64,000 nt of DNA from positions 3,286,001 to 3,350,000 of the forward strand of contig OZ244967.1 of assembly GCA_965222695.1 (NCBI GenBank). The letters run 5' to 3'. Every line of letters starts with the position of its first letter. Position 1 is the first letter of the stretch. Of the stretch, positions 35,609 through 43,666 are shown in pieces. The notes beneath the pieces are model-generated. The model saw nothing but the letters and a program-made list of their open reading frames with translations, was not told where the DNA came from and searched no databases. This stretch comes from UBA7957 sp965222695 (GTDB lineage: Bacteria; Pseudomonadota; Gammaproteobacteria; Granulosicoccales; Granulosicoccaceae). The position numbers and the translations under genes are program-made.

Positions 35609-36739
35609 ATGCGTTCCTCGCTGTTGTTACAACTATTGATACTGATATTGATCGCAGCCGGTTACTTCGCGTTCAGGGACAATGCACCTGAAAATCTTAC
35701 CGAACCATCAGTTGTCGCTCCCTCCAGGGCTGGCGGCGAAACACCTTCGGTACCGGCAGCAGGCTCAGAAGAACCCACTATTGCAATTCAGGCAGCAGCG
35801 CCCGCCCAAGTCAATGAATTATCCGATCCACCGGATCCGCAAACCACCATACTGAAAATCGAAAAAGCTGAAATAGAAGAGCAGGCGAAAGCCTTTGTTG
35901 AACAAATCAGCGAGCCGGGCTCCGAGCCTCTGCCGATCAACGAGGCGGATCATTTTGTCAGTCAGGACCAGATCCTGAAAATGATCCCGCAAGCTGAGGC
36001 GAATTCGTCTGAAATCGAGCAAAAAATCAACCCCACGGGAATTCCCTTCGAAAAACCGGTTGCTATAGTCAACACTTTGCCGGATCGGGAAGAAATCCTT
36101 TACCAGGAATTCAATCAGCAAGCGGCCATCGATGACAAACCCCCGACGGTTTTATTCGAGCTCAATAAGGTTCAGAGTCCACTCCCTGCCGAGAACGTCA
36201 AAGATGAGGCGGATTCAGCAGTCATTATCCGCAATGCCTCAGCTTTCAATCCGCAGAATTTAGCGCCGATCGAACTCCATCAGACTCCCCAACAAACATC
36301 GGATCAATCAGATGGATCTTCCCCTACGACCACTGTTGCCAAGTTGATGAATCAATTTACAGCCTCGCCAACAGATTCGATTTATTATATCCGGACAGTA
36401 AAGAAAACAGACTTTCAGGGAATTTGGGGAATCATTTTCGGTGGCCTCACTGAAAAATTTGCCAAAGGCATAGCCTTAGGAAAAAACGAAGATATCAACA
36501 CCTATCAGGTCGATATACCGGAGCAGGCTGACCATGCCCTGGAAAACAATTACAGCTCATTTCTCGGAAGGCTGATCTACCGCAAAACCCGGGAATCATA
36601 CGTATATAATTTTACCGAAAAAAGAATGGGACAGAATCCCGATCTGATTTATCCGGGACAAGAGCTGGTAATTGTCAACTTCGAGCCTCAGGAACTGATC
36701 GATATTTACTCTTTTTTTATTCAAAACTCAAAGCAATAG
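35609..36739 (+). CDS. membrane-anchored protein with LysM-like C-terminus
   Basis: The 376-residue product has one N-terminal membrane segment (LLLQLLILILIAAGYFAF), a long Pro/Glu/Ala-rich low-complexity region (about 30-260) and a C-terminal folded part containing TYQVDIPEQ and QNPDLIYPGQELVIVN, which matches the end of a LysM repeat (NPDxIxPGQxL). This suggests a periplasmic protein bound to peptidoglycan or polysaccharide. The start ATG 35609 places the membrane segment at the N-terminus; an in-frame ATG at 35480 also exists. It converges with the beta-helix gene, with 11 bases between stops. Confidence 0.6.
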   Translation: MRSSLLLQLLILILIAAGYFAFRDNAPENLTEPSVVAPSRAGGETPSVPAAGSEEPTIAIQAAAPAQVNELSDPPDPQTTILKIEKAEIEEQAKAFVEQISEPGSEPLPINEADHFVSQDQILKMIPQAEANSSEIEQKINPTGIPFEKPVAIVNTLPDREEILYQEFNQQAAIDDKPPTVLFELNKVQSPLPAENVKDEADSAVIIRNASAFNPQNLAPIELHQTPQQTSDQSDGSSPTTTVAKLMNQFTASPTDSIYYIRTVKKTDFQGIWGIIFGGLTEKFAKGIALGKNEDINTYQVDIPEQADHALENNYSSFLGRLIYRKTRESYVYNFTEKRMGQNPDLIYPGQELVIVNFEPQELIDIYSFFIQNSKQ

Positions 36740-36750
36740 CATTTTCTTCA

Positions 36751-38082
36751 TTATTCGGCAATTCCAATCATTTTCACAGCATCTTTCGAACTGAATTGAT
36801 TATCTTTTAACACCGTATTTTTTACAGAATCAGCCAGCTTGTTCCTGACCCAGGAGCCGATTTCAATATCCCTTCCTTTTAGGGTGTTTTTGAACCTGTT
36901 TCCGACGATAGTATTGCCGCTATCCTGAATTTTTATTCCAACTCCCACACTGTCGAAGTCATTAGCTGCAATATAGTTATTACGCGCAAAATCCCTGTAA
37001 TATTTTTTGTACCACCAGCGATAGAACAAAGGATCGCCACACTTAAAACCTGATAGATCCCGATCTGCACGTTCGGCTACCCAAACCCCGACTTCTTCCA
37101 TAAAAAATCGATTATTGAGTATCTTATTGGCGTTCGCTCCCTCTACTCTGGGGACTTGCATTGTATTGTCAGCATGTTCCCAACAGTTTTTGTAGAGATA
37201 CACGCCCCCATCGGCGTTTTGGCTGAACAGGTTGCCGGCAATGGTGTTAAAGCTGGAGGAATCTACCGCGATAGCTTCCCGTCGCGACAGATTTGATACC
37301 CGCTCAGTGCGCACATAATCTTGGTTGTTGTAGGATGAATATCCGTTTCCGGTAAATTCATTGTTCACAATCAATGCGAACCTTGATCCTGCTTCTAAAT
37401 ACAGGCCTGAGTTGCCGGAGCCGCTAATGATCGAGTTGCGAAGTTCGAAATAAGTGACGTAGGGGTGAATGAAGACGCCGTGCTTATGGGAATTCAGCAG
37501 TTTACTGTTCACGACCCGCACGTTTTTCGGAGCCTTGTCGCGAAGACCCTGTTCATCCAACCTGCCCTGCCGAAGCTCGCTACGAATATCCGCCGATAGC
37601 CTGAGCATCACCGATACGGAATTGACATAATTTAAAACCTGGCAGTTACTGATCGTAATATCGGATAAACGGCCCCCTTCCTCCTGATCCGCCGCAACAA
37701 TAAACGCGTGATACCGTGGCTTCATATTCTCCTTGTATGCCTGGCCGTAGGGATGGCGGGTTAATTCGCTAAGCCCGTTAAACACTGCACCGGCGCAATC
37801 AAATTTGACATTGGAGCGTGAAATCCTGATGCTGACTTTTTCGTACCTGCAATTCTCCGGCAGGGTTATCGACTTTTTAATAAGAACCGTTTGGCCGGGG
37901 CGCCAGTCGGGACAATCGGGATTTTTCTCCGCGGGAAATTCGATCAAGCCTGCGTATTCCTGGCTCCCGTGAGCATTCGAGTTATTGATATTTCCGTATG
38001 AGCCGATTCCTCTGCCACAACTTATAACAAGTATGGATAATAGAAAGACACCTCCTAGTTCACACAGTTGTATAAGAAGCAC
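36751..38082 (-). CDS. right-handed beta-helix lipoprotein
   Basis: The 443-residue product has a hydrophobic N-terminus with a lipobox (LSILVISC) and many parallel beta-helix coils: ISRSNVKFDCAGAVFNG, DITISNCQVLNY, NVRVVNSKLLNS, YFELRNSIISGSGNSGLYLEA, RFALIVNNEFTGNG, FNTIAGNLFSQNADGGVYLY and NTIVGNRFKNTL. This fold occurs in carbohydrate lyases and epimerases such as AlgG and in NosD-like proteins; I see no catalytic motif that decides. The start is GTG 38082, inside the upstream IS630-like gene; a strong AGGAGG lies just after it with no start codon in range, so the true start is unsure. Confidence 0.7.
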   Translation of the reverse strand: MLLIQLCELGGVFLLSILVISCGRGIGSYGNINNSNAHGSQEYAGLIEFPAEKNPDCPDWRPGQTVLIKKSITLPENCRYEKVSIRISRSNVKFDCAGAVFNGLSELTRHPYGQAYKENMKPRYHAFIVAADQEEGGRLSDITISNCQVLNYVNSVSVMLRLSADIRSELRQGRLDEQGLRDKAPKNVRVVNSKLLNSHKHGVFIHPYVTYFELRNSIISGSGNSGLYLEAGSRFALIVNNEFTGNGYSSYNNQDYVRTERVSNLSRREAIAVDSSSFNTIAGNLFSQNADGGVYLYKNCWEHADNTMQVPRVEGANANKILNNRFFMEEVGVWVAERADRDLSGFKCGDPLFYRWWYKKYYRDFARNNYIAANDFDSVGVGIKIQDSGNTIVGNRFKNTLKGRDIEIGSWVRNKLADSVKNTVLKDNQFSSKDAVKMIGIAE

Positions 38083-38849
38083 TCGATATTTTCCCGTTTC
38101 TGATCCAACCAGGATTTTATCAGTCCTGAGTGGTCGACTTTTGTTGTCTCGGCGATAAGAAAAACTTTCCTGTCTGTATCATTGAGAAGTCTGCGCAGAA
38201 ACTCAAGAAGGATTTGAGCATGGAGTTTTTGCCGATAAATCATAAAGCGAACCTTTCCCTGGTTAAGAATGCTGTAAACCATTCCTACAGCATTACCGCC
38301 CGAACTGGTCAGCACCGCATCATCAAGCCAGTGAATTTCCGCCCGTTCTTTAACTGCCCGGTTTTTAATAGAATGATAGTGCTTATCCAGCCAGCATTGC
38401 AAAAACTCCGGCTGCTGTCCATGAGTTTGAATCGGTGTATGGCGTGAAGCAAAACCCCATCGCTTCATATATAGCCGGACGGTTCTCATGGGAAGGTCCG
38501 TCGAACAATCGGTACTGATTAAGTGCTTTATTGCTGAAGCCGTCCAGAGGTGACAAGGTATGTTTAAATGTTCCGGCAGACAGTCGGTAACACACTTGCG
38601 GACATATTGCTCTTGCACTTCAGTGAGACGGCGCCCGACCCCCAACGGCTTTCCGCGCTTTTTTTCCTCACGAACAATATTTCCCGTTTGCTCATAATCC
38701 AGTAGCCAGTCGGACACAGTGGCTCGCCGCAAGCGCAATTCCCTGGCGACACTGCTTTTATTTCCATCACGGCGATACAGTTTTACTGCCTCACGGCGTA
38801 ACTGCATTCTCGCATCCGGACTCAGGGATCTGATATCTTGTAAGGTCAT
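38055..38849 (-). pseudogene. truncated IS630-like transposase
   Basis: The 264-residue reading frame has the IS630-type N-terminal helix-turn-helix (REAVKLYRRDGNKSSVARELRL), RTVRLYMKRWGFASRHTP and the beginning of a DDE domain (IHWLDDAVLTS). The second catalytic position reads VFLIAETTKVDHSG, where intact enzymes have Asp (as in LVLDN), and the protein ends at IECFLYNCVN, before the usual PPYSPELNPDE region with the catalytic Glu. It therefore cannot be an active transposase. The end is fused to the start of the beta-helix gene. No terminal repeats are evident. Confidence 0.7.
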
Positions 38850-38861
38850 GTTTTTTTCCAT

Positions 38862-39384
38862 TTTCAGTCAGTCCATTCAACTCCCTTTATGACTACATGG
38901 GAAAGCAGCCAGACTTATTCAGAGGCCCTTTGATTTCCTGATTTTATTTATTGCAATCCATTCTGAGTTTTGTATTTAATGGTAACATTTAATCATTGAA
39001 TGTCAAATATCAACCGAGGAAGATACATCGTATTAAAATCAGAATAGCATTTGAATTAAAAATATTTTTATGGGATACACGGATAAGATATTAAACAGAC
39101 GCTTAACATAAAATAGCTTTTATAGACTAAATCCATATTTTCAGGCTTTCTTAAAAAGATTATTCGAGACAGCAATAGTCGCTGAATACCGGGAATCCAT
39201 CAGATCTTTCCAATGTGATTGCGGCCGCCAGGGTTTGGAGGAGGTCCCTCTCCTCCGAATCACTTTATCCTATAAGCCCCGAAATTGTGCCATTCCCGTC
39301 AAGGCGGGAATTTGTCAATATTGGATGCATCCTGGACTGCCGCCTTCGCAAAAGTGGCGAAAACCCGTAAGTTCAGAAATTTCT
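38862..39384. other. AT-rich intergenic stretch with two hairpins
   Basis: About 520 bases lie between the IS630 remnant and the cqsA stop. The middle part (about 38930-39190) is markedly AT-rich. Two short stems are visible: GGAGGAG/CTCCTCC near 39237-39256 and ATTCCCG/CGGGAAT at 39292-39311; the second resembles widespread ATTCCCGxxxxGGCGGGAAT-type repeats. Neither has a T run. I see no gene with a ribosome site, and no Qrr-like small RNA that I could recognise. Confidence 0.45.
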
Positions 39385-40641
39385 CTAGGCAATCCGCAAC
39401 AGCTTGCTTTGCGCAGATGCTCTGCTCATTTTTCGACGGCTGGACCTCCAGTTTTCTATCCGCAATTCTTCGGCAATTTCTGTACAGGCTTGTACAATCC
39501 GGCGCAGCTGCATATCGGTCAGCTCCGAGTTGATCGAGAATCGCATCAAGGCCCGGTTCTTAGCGGTGGCCGGCGCACAGAATACTGAACCGAAGATATC
39601 CCGTTGTTCCAATGCGTCGCGTAAAAGAATAGTGTCCGATTCAGTTCCGGATTCAAGTGCAATTATCTGTGCCGCGCCGTCACCGACGTTATAACCGATA
39701 CGATCAAGGTGCCGCTGAAGATAAAGTGTACTGCGGCGCAGCTTCTCACGCTTGCTGTCTGCATCGAGAATTAAATCAAGCGTTTTATCTAATCCGGCGA
39801 TTTCATAGGGCAACAAAGCGGAACTGAAAATTGACGGTTTCGAAGTAAACTTGAAAAAATCGGAAAATCCGTCGGGACAACAAATTAGCCCCGCCCGTCC
39901 GGCAAATGCTTTGGCCAGGCTGGCGGTACGGAACATCACTTTGTCCTGAAGACCTAGATCCACCACCAGTCCTCGCCCCTGGGGGCCGTGGGTACCGAAC
40001 GAGTGGGACTCATCGACCAGCACAGTACAACCAAGCTCATGCACGGCGTTTACCAAATTCCGCAAAGGACACACACTGCCGTTGGTGCTATAGACGGAGT
40101 CCACGATCACCAGACCCGGCCCTCGCTTGCGTACCAGATGGACCAGATGATCGACATCATTATGCCGAAAGGGTGTTGGTGACGCATCTGCCATTTTGAT
40201 ACCGTCCCATAATGACATATGGGCAGTTATGTCAATATAAACAGGTGCATAAGTGTCCTCCACGATCGCCTGAATAAGACCCACGTTGGCAGCGTATCCG
40301 GATTGACATAAAATAGCTTCATCAGAAAGGAAAAATTCTGATAAACGGGCTTCCAGATTCATTTGCGGATTATCGCCATGAAGAAAGATTGCTGACATCA
40401 GTAAATATCGGCTCTGATCTTCCAGGATTGATTTTTGGGCGGACAAGACAGCGGGATGATTGGCAAGAGCCAGGTAATCGTTGCTAACAAGTTGGATTGA
40501 ATCGGAAGTCGCAATTTTGCCACGCATAATATGCTGCCCTCCCCAATCCTTTTTAACCCGACCGTCATAAAATTTGTTCAGTTTTGTGCGCAAAAATGTT
40601 GGAAACAAGTGAACGTTTGACTGACTGTTTATATTATTCAT
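39385..40641 (-). CDS. cqsA: alpha-hydroxyketone (CAI-1-type) autoinducer synthase CqsA
   Basis: The 418-residue PLP enzyme belongs to the 2-amino-3-ketobutyrate CoA ligase/AONS fold and matches remembered Vibrio CqsA along its length: LVSNDYLALANHPAV, QSGYAANVGLIQ, AHMSLWDGIKMADA, HNDVDHL, VDESHSFGTHGPQG, the PLP-lysine motif TASLAKAFAGRAG, SIFSSALLPYEIAGL and FGSVFCAPATAKNRALMRFSIN. CqsA/LqsA condense aminobutyryl or similar substrates with acyl-CoA to make alpha-aminoketone signals. ATG 40641 has GGAGTA upstream. It is divergent from the cqsS-like kinase, which strongly supports the assignment. Confidence 0.88.
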   Translation of the reverse strand: MNNINSQSNVHLFPTFLRTKLNKFYDGRVKKDWGGQHIMRGKIATSDSIQLVSNDYLALANHPAVLSAQKSILEDQSRYLLMSAIFLHGDNPQMNLEARLSEFFLSDEAILCQSGYAANVGLIQAIVEDTYAPVYIDITAHMSLWDGIKMADASPTPFRHNDVDHLVHLVRKRGPGLVIVDSVYSTNGSVCPLRNLVNAVHELGCTVLVDESHSFGTHGPQGRGLVVDLGLQDKVMFRTASLAKAFAGRAGLICCPDGFSDFFKFTSKPSIFSSALLPYEIAGLDKTLDLILDADSKREKLRRSTLYLQRHLDRIGYNVGDGAAQIIALESGTESDTILLRDALEQRDIFGSVFCAPATAKNRALMRFSINSELTDMQLRRIVQACTEIAEELRIENWRSSRRKMSRASAQSKLLRIA

Positions 40642-40791
40642 CGGTACTCCATATTTTTTTCGTGAATGGAAATTCCAGAATAAATGAACAATCACCTGTT
40701 TGTATAACTCACTGAGCGAAAATAAACCAAATTAAAAGCCTGATACCCTGGTTCACCACGCTAATAACCTAATACTCAGATAAGAAAAAGC

Positions 40792-43539
40792 ATGGTTTCA
40801 AAACTCGTTATCCTATTTTGGAAGTTAATCAACCGTATTAATAGATCATTGGACGAATCGGTCCAATTTTCCCTGCCCCATCTGACCGCCTTGGGGCTAA
40901 TTGGTGTATTCGGTTTCCCTTTATATTACTGGATATGGAATGATCTTTTCCCGCAACCTTATGAAAATATTGAAATTAGGATGATCGGTTGCCTGCTTTT
41001 TTTAGGTTTGATATTTCTTCGCCGGTTACCGGCGCGCTACCAGAACTTTATTAAGGTATATTGGACTGTATCCTTCACCTATGCCTTGTCGTTTTTCTTT
41101 TCATTTATGCTTTTGAAAAATGACTGTAATTTAGTCTGGTCAATGTCGACTATGGCTGGATTGACTCTGCTTATCCTGGTTGCCCATGATTGGATTCTCA
41201 CCCTGCTGATCTTTATCGTCGGTAGTATTTTGGCTTTTGCGGCGTATGTTTTCACGACGGATCAGCTCACGGCTGTCAATACCTACTGGATTCAGGTTCC
41301 GATCTACCTTTTTGTCGTGATTACAGGGGGAGTTTTTAATTATCAATTCTCTCGGCTCAGACAGGAAAAATTAAAAGTCCTCGCTTCATTGGGAGCCGAG
41401 CTGGCTCATGAGTTGCGCACGCCGCTGCTTAGCATTGAGCACCATACCAATGTATTGCAAAGCGAAATAAACGGTTTGGATACGCTCTTGAATTCACCGT
41501 CTTTGAGTGTTGAGCGTTCAGCTCAATCTCTGGAAGCCTTTAAAAAAAGCACAGTCTACACCCAGAAAGAAGCCGCTCATGCTAATACTATTATAGATAT
41601 GTTATTGATGGATCTGGGGAGCAAGTCAATCAATGAAAATGAGTTTACCTTCTACAGTATTCATTCCGTCATAGATAAATCAATTCAAAGATTTCCCTTT
41701 GCTTCAGGGCGCGATCAAAGACGAATCCATATTTCATGCGATAAAGATTTTTTGTTTTTCGGATCCGAAGTTTTACTGATGCATGTGCTGTTTAATCTGA
41801 TCAAAAATGCGCTTAGGTTTTTAGAAGATGACGGTCAAATTCATATCACCTGTGAGAGGGGTGCGAAACAGAACCTTTTACTGATTAAGGATAGAGGCAA
41901 AGGTATTCCGCTTAGTCAGCAAGCCTATATATTCGACGAGTTTTATACCTCATCCGAGTCAGGAAAAGGTACTGGCGTCGGGCTCGCCTTTTGCCGAAAG
42001 GTGATGACTAAATTCAATGGCTCAATAAACTGTGAATCGAAATTGGGCGAATACACGACTTTTATTCTCGGATTTCCGCCCGTTTCAGAGCAGGAAGTAT
42101 TAAGCCATCAACAATTGAATCTGGATACCGCGCTTGCCAGTCTCAAGGGCAAACGTATTCTGTTTACCGATGACGAGCCGAATTTTTGTCACCAGCTGAT
42201 CAAGCAGTTGCCCGGAAACGAGTTTCAAACGGTGGTTCTCAATAGCGCTCAATCCGCCATAGAATACCTGAAAATTAACAATATCGATCTGCTGGTGATG
42301 GATTTAAATATGCCGGTTATGGACGGTCTGACCGCAATACGGCTCATCAGAAGCGGCAGTGTGTTTTCGGATAATCAATGCATCAACCACAAGACGCTTC
42401 CCATTCTCGTCTACAGCGCAGAGCCGCAGGACTACGCCACAGGGAAATCTCTGGCAGCAGGAGCAACCTCATTCATCAACAAAAAATGCGATGCCCGGGA
42501 GTTTATTCACGAACTACACCAATGCATTCATCTATCGAACAAACAGGCAATAGAAGTCAAAGCAAAACTCGCGATGCGAGGTAAAACGATTCTGGTGATT
42601 GATGATCAGAAAATGAACTACGTCAGTATTAAACGCAAACTTGAACCCTTGGATATAGGCGTTATCTACGCAAATCATGCGAAAGCCGCCTATAAACTGT
42701 TGGATGAAGATTCGATTGATTGCATCCTACTGGATTTGTATCTGCCGGGTATCAACGGCTGGCAAATTGCCAGAGAGATTCGTTCCGGCGAATCATTTTC
42801 AGAATTCGATCGCTTTGAGTCGGTTCCGATCATTGGCATGAGTGGTGATCCACGGGAGGAATTGTTATCCAGTTGTCACAAGGCCGGAATGAATACCTTG
42901 ATTCATAAACCGGTCGATCTCATTCCGCTACTTGAAACCCTGTTTGCTTATATTGACACTGATCCGAAGTTAACTGCAGCCTCAGGTACGCCGAAAGAAA
43001 AAGCCAGAGATGCAGTTCCTGTCAACGAACAAACCGAAGCTGTTTCAAAATTACTACACGACTTGGTGACCCCGTCTCTGATCATCGAAACCAACAATCA
43101 ACTCTATAAATCACATTTTTCTATCCTGATCGGCGCCGGTCACCACAGTGATCTTCAGGAGTTGTCCGCTGAATCGCTGAAGTCGCTGGAAACCGTGCCC
43201 GACAATCTCGAACAGGCCATAAGATTGGATCGGCGGAAAATTGACGATTTCTGGCGACAGTTCCGTGACGAAGCTGAACCCATGCATCGGGCAGAATTAT
43301 CAAGGCGTTTTGTGCGGGAAACTCAAATTCTCTGGAAGCAGATCGAAAACCTTTATGTCCTCAACGTCGCATACAGCTTGCCTGCGCTCTTGAACCAGTA
43401 TAAAAAATGGCAATATGATCAGGATTCTGCACAGGCGATTTCCGGGGAGCAATTGCAAGCCTTAAGTGACTCCATCCCCGAATGCAAAAATGCGATCGAA
43501 ACCGTTAAGCGCTTATTGAATGAATTCAACATTGAATAA
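40792..43539 (+). CDS. cqsS: CqsS-like hybrid sensor histidine kinase with two receivers
   Basis: The 915-residue protein has six membrane segments (residues about 30-185) whose first part, FGFPLYYWIWNDLFPQPYEN, and HDWILTLL match Vibrio CqsS. The DHp motif LAHELRTPLLS has His206; the catalytic ATP-binding part has NLIKNALRF, DRGKGIP and GTGVGLAFCRK. Receiver 1 (about 445-580) has LVMDLNMPVMDG and receiver 2 (about 595-725) has CILLDLYLPGING, each with the phospho-acceptor Asp. Residues 730-915 are helical, beginning LLHDLVTPSLIIETNNQ. Vibrio CqsS has only one functional receiver. It should detect the product of cqsA. No response regulator follows it. Confidence 0.85.
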   Translation: MVSKLVILFWKLINRINRSLDESVQFSLPHLTALGLIGVFGFPLYYWIWNDLFPQPYENIEIRMIGCLLFLGLIFLRRLPARYQNFIKVYWTVSFTYALSFFFSFMLLKNDCNLVWSMSTMAGLTLLILVAHDWILTLLIFIVGSILAFAAYVFTTDQLTAVNTYWIQVPIYLFVVITGGVFNYQFSRLRQEKLKVLASLGAELAHELRTPLLSIEHHTNVLQSEINGLDTLLNSPSLSVERSAQSLEAFKKSTVYTQKEAAHANTIIDMLLMDLGSKSINENEFTFYSIHSVIDKSIQRFPFASGRDQRRIHISCDKDFLFFGSEVLLMHVLFNLIKNALRFLEDDGQIHITCERGAKQNLLLIKDRGKGIPLSQQAYIFDEFYTSSESGKGTGVGLAFCRKVMTKFNGSINCESKLGEYTTFILGFPPVSEQEVLSHQQLNLDTALASLKGKRILFTDDEPNFCHQLIKQLPGNEFQTVVLNSAQSAIEYLKINNIDLLVMDLNMPVMDGLTAIRLIRSGSVFSDNQCINHKTLPILVYSAEPQDYATGKSLAAGATSFINKKCDAREFIHELHQCIHLSNKQAIEVKAKLAMRGKTILVIDDQKMNYVSIKRKLEPLDIGVIYANHAKAAYKLLDEDSIDCILLDLYLPGINGWQIAREIRSGESFSEFDRFESVPIIGMSGDPREELLSSCHKAGMNTLIHKPVDLIPLLETLFAYIDTDPKLTAASGTPKEKARDAVPVNEQTEAVSKLLHDLVTPSLIIETNNQLYKSHFSILIGAGHHSDLQELSAESLKSLETVPDNLEQAIRLDRRKIDDFWRQFRDEAEPMHRAELSRRFVRETQILWKQIENLYVLNVAYSLPALLNQYKKWQYDQDSAQAISGEQLQALSDSIPECKNAIETVKRLLNEFNIE

Positions 43540-43592
43540 CCCGTGGGAATGGCCCGCCGCGATTGGAACCTTGAATACAACTTCGCCTAACC

Positions 43593-43666
43593 CGTAGGAG
43601 CGAGGCCTCCTCGCGATTGCGGTCTTGCACACAACGGGAATCGCTTGCGGGGCAAGCTCCTACGGG
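43593..43666. repeat. REP-like repeat, inverted pair
   Basis: CGTAGGAGCGAGGCCTCCTC and CTTGCGGGGCAAGCTCCTAC face each other over about 30 bases, forming a cruciform-like unit between cqsS and the multiheme cytochrome gene. The stop codon of the cytochrome gene lies inside the right arm (CTCCTACGG). Arms are shared with the repeats at 14.82 and 57.33 kb. Confidence 0.75.

Noticed and set aside
38862..39384. Possible Qrr-like small RNA near cqsA
   Set aside because: No Qrr core sequence, sigma54 promoter or T-run terminator could be recognised; only short stems are present.
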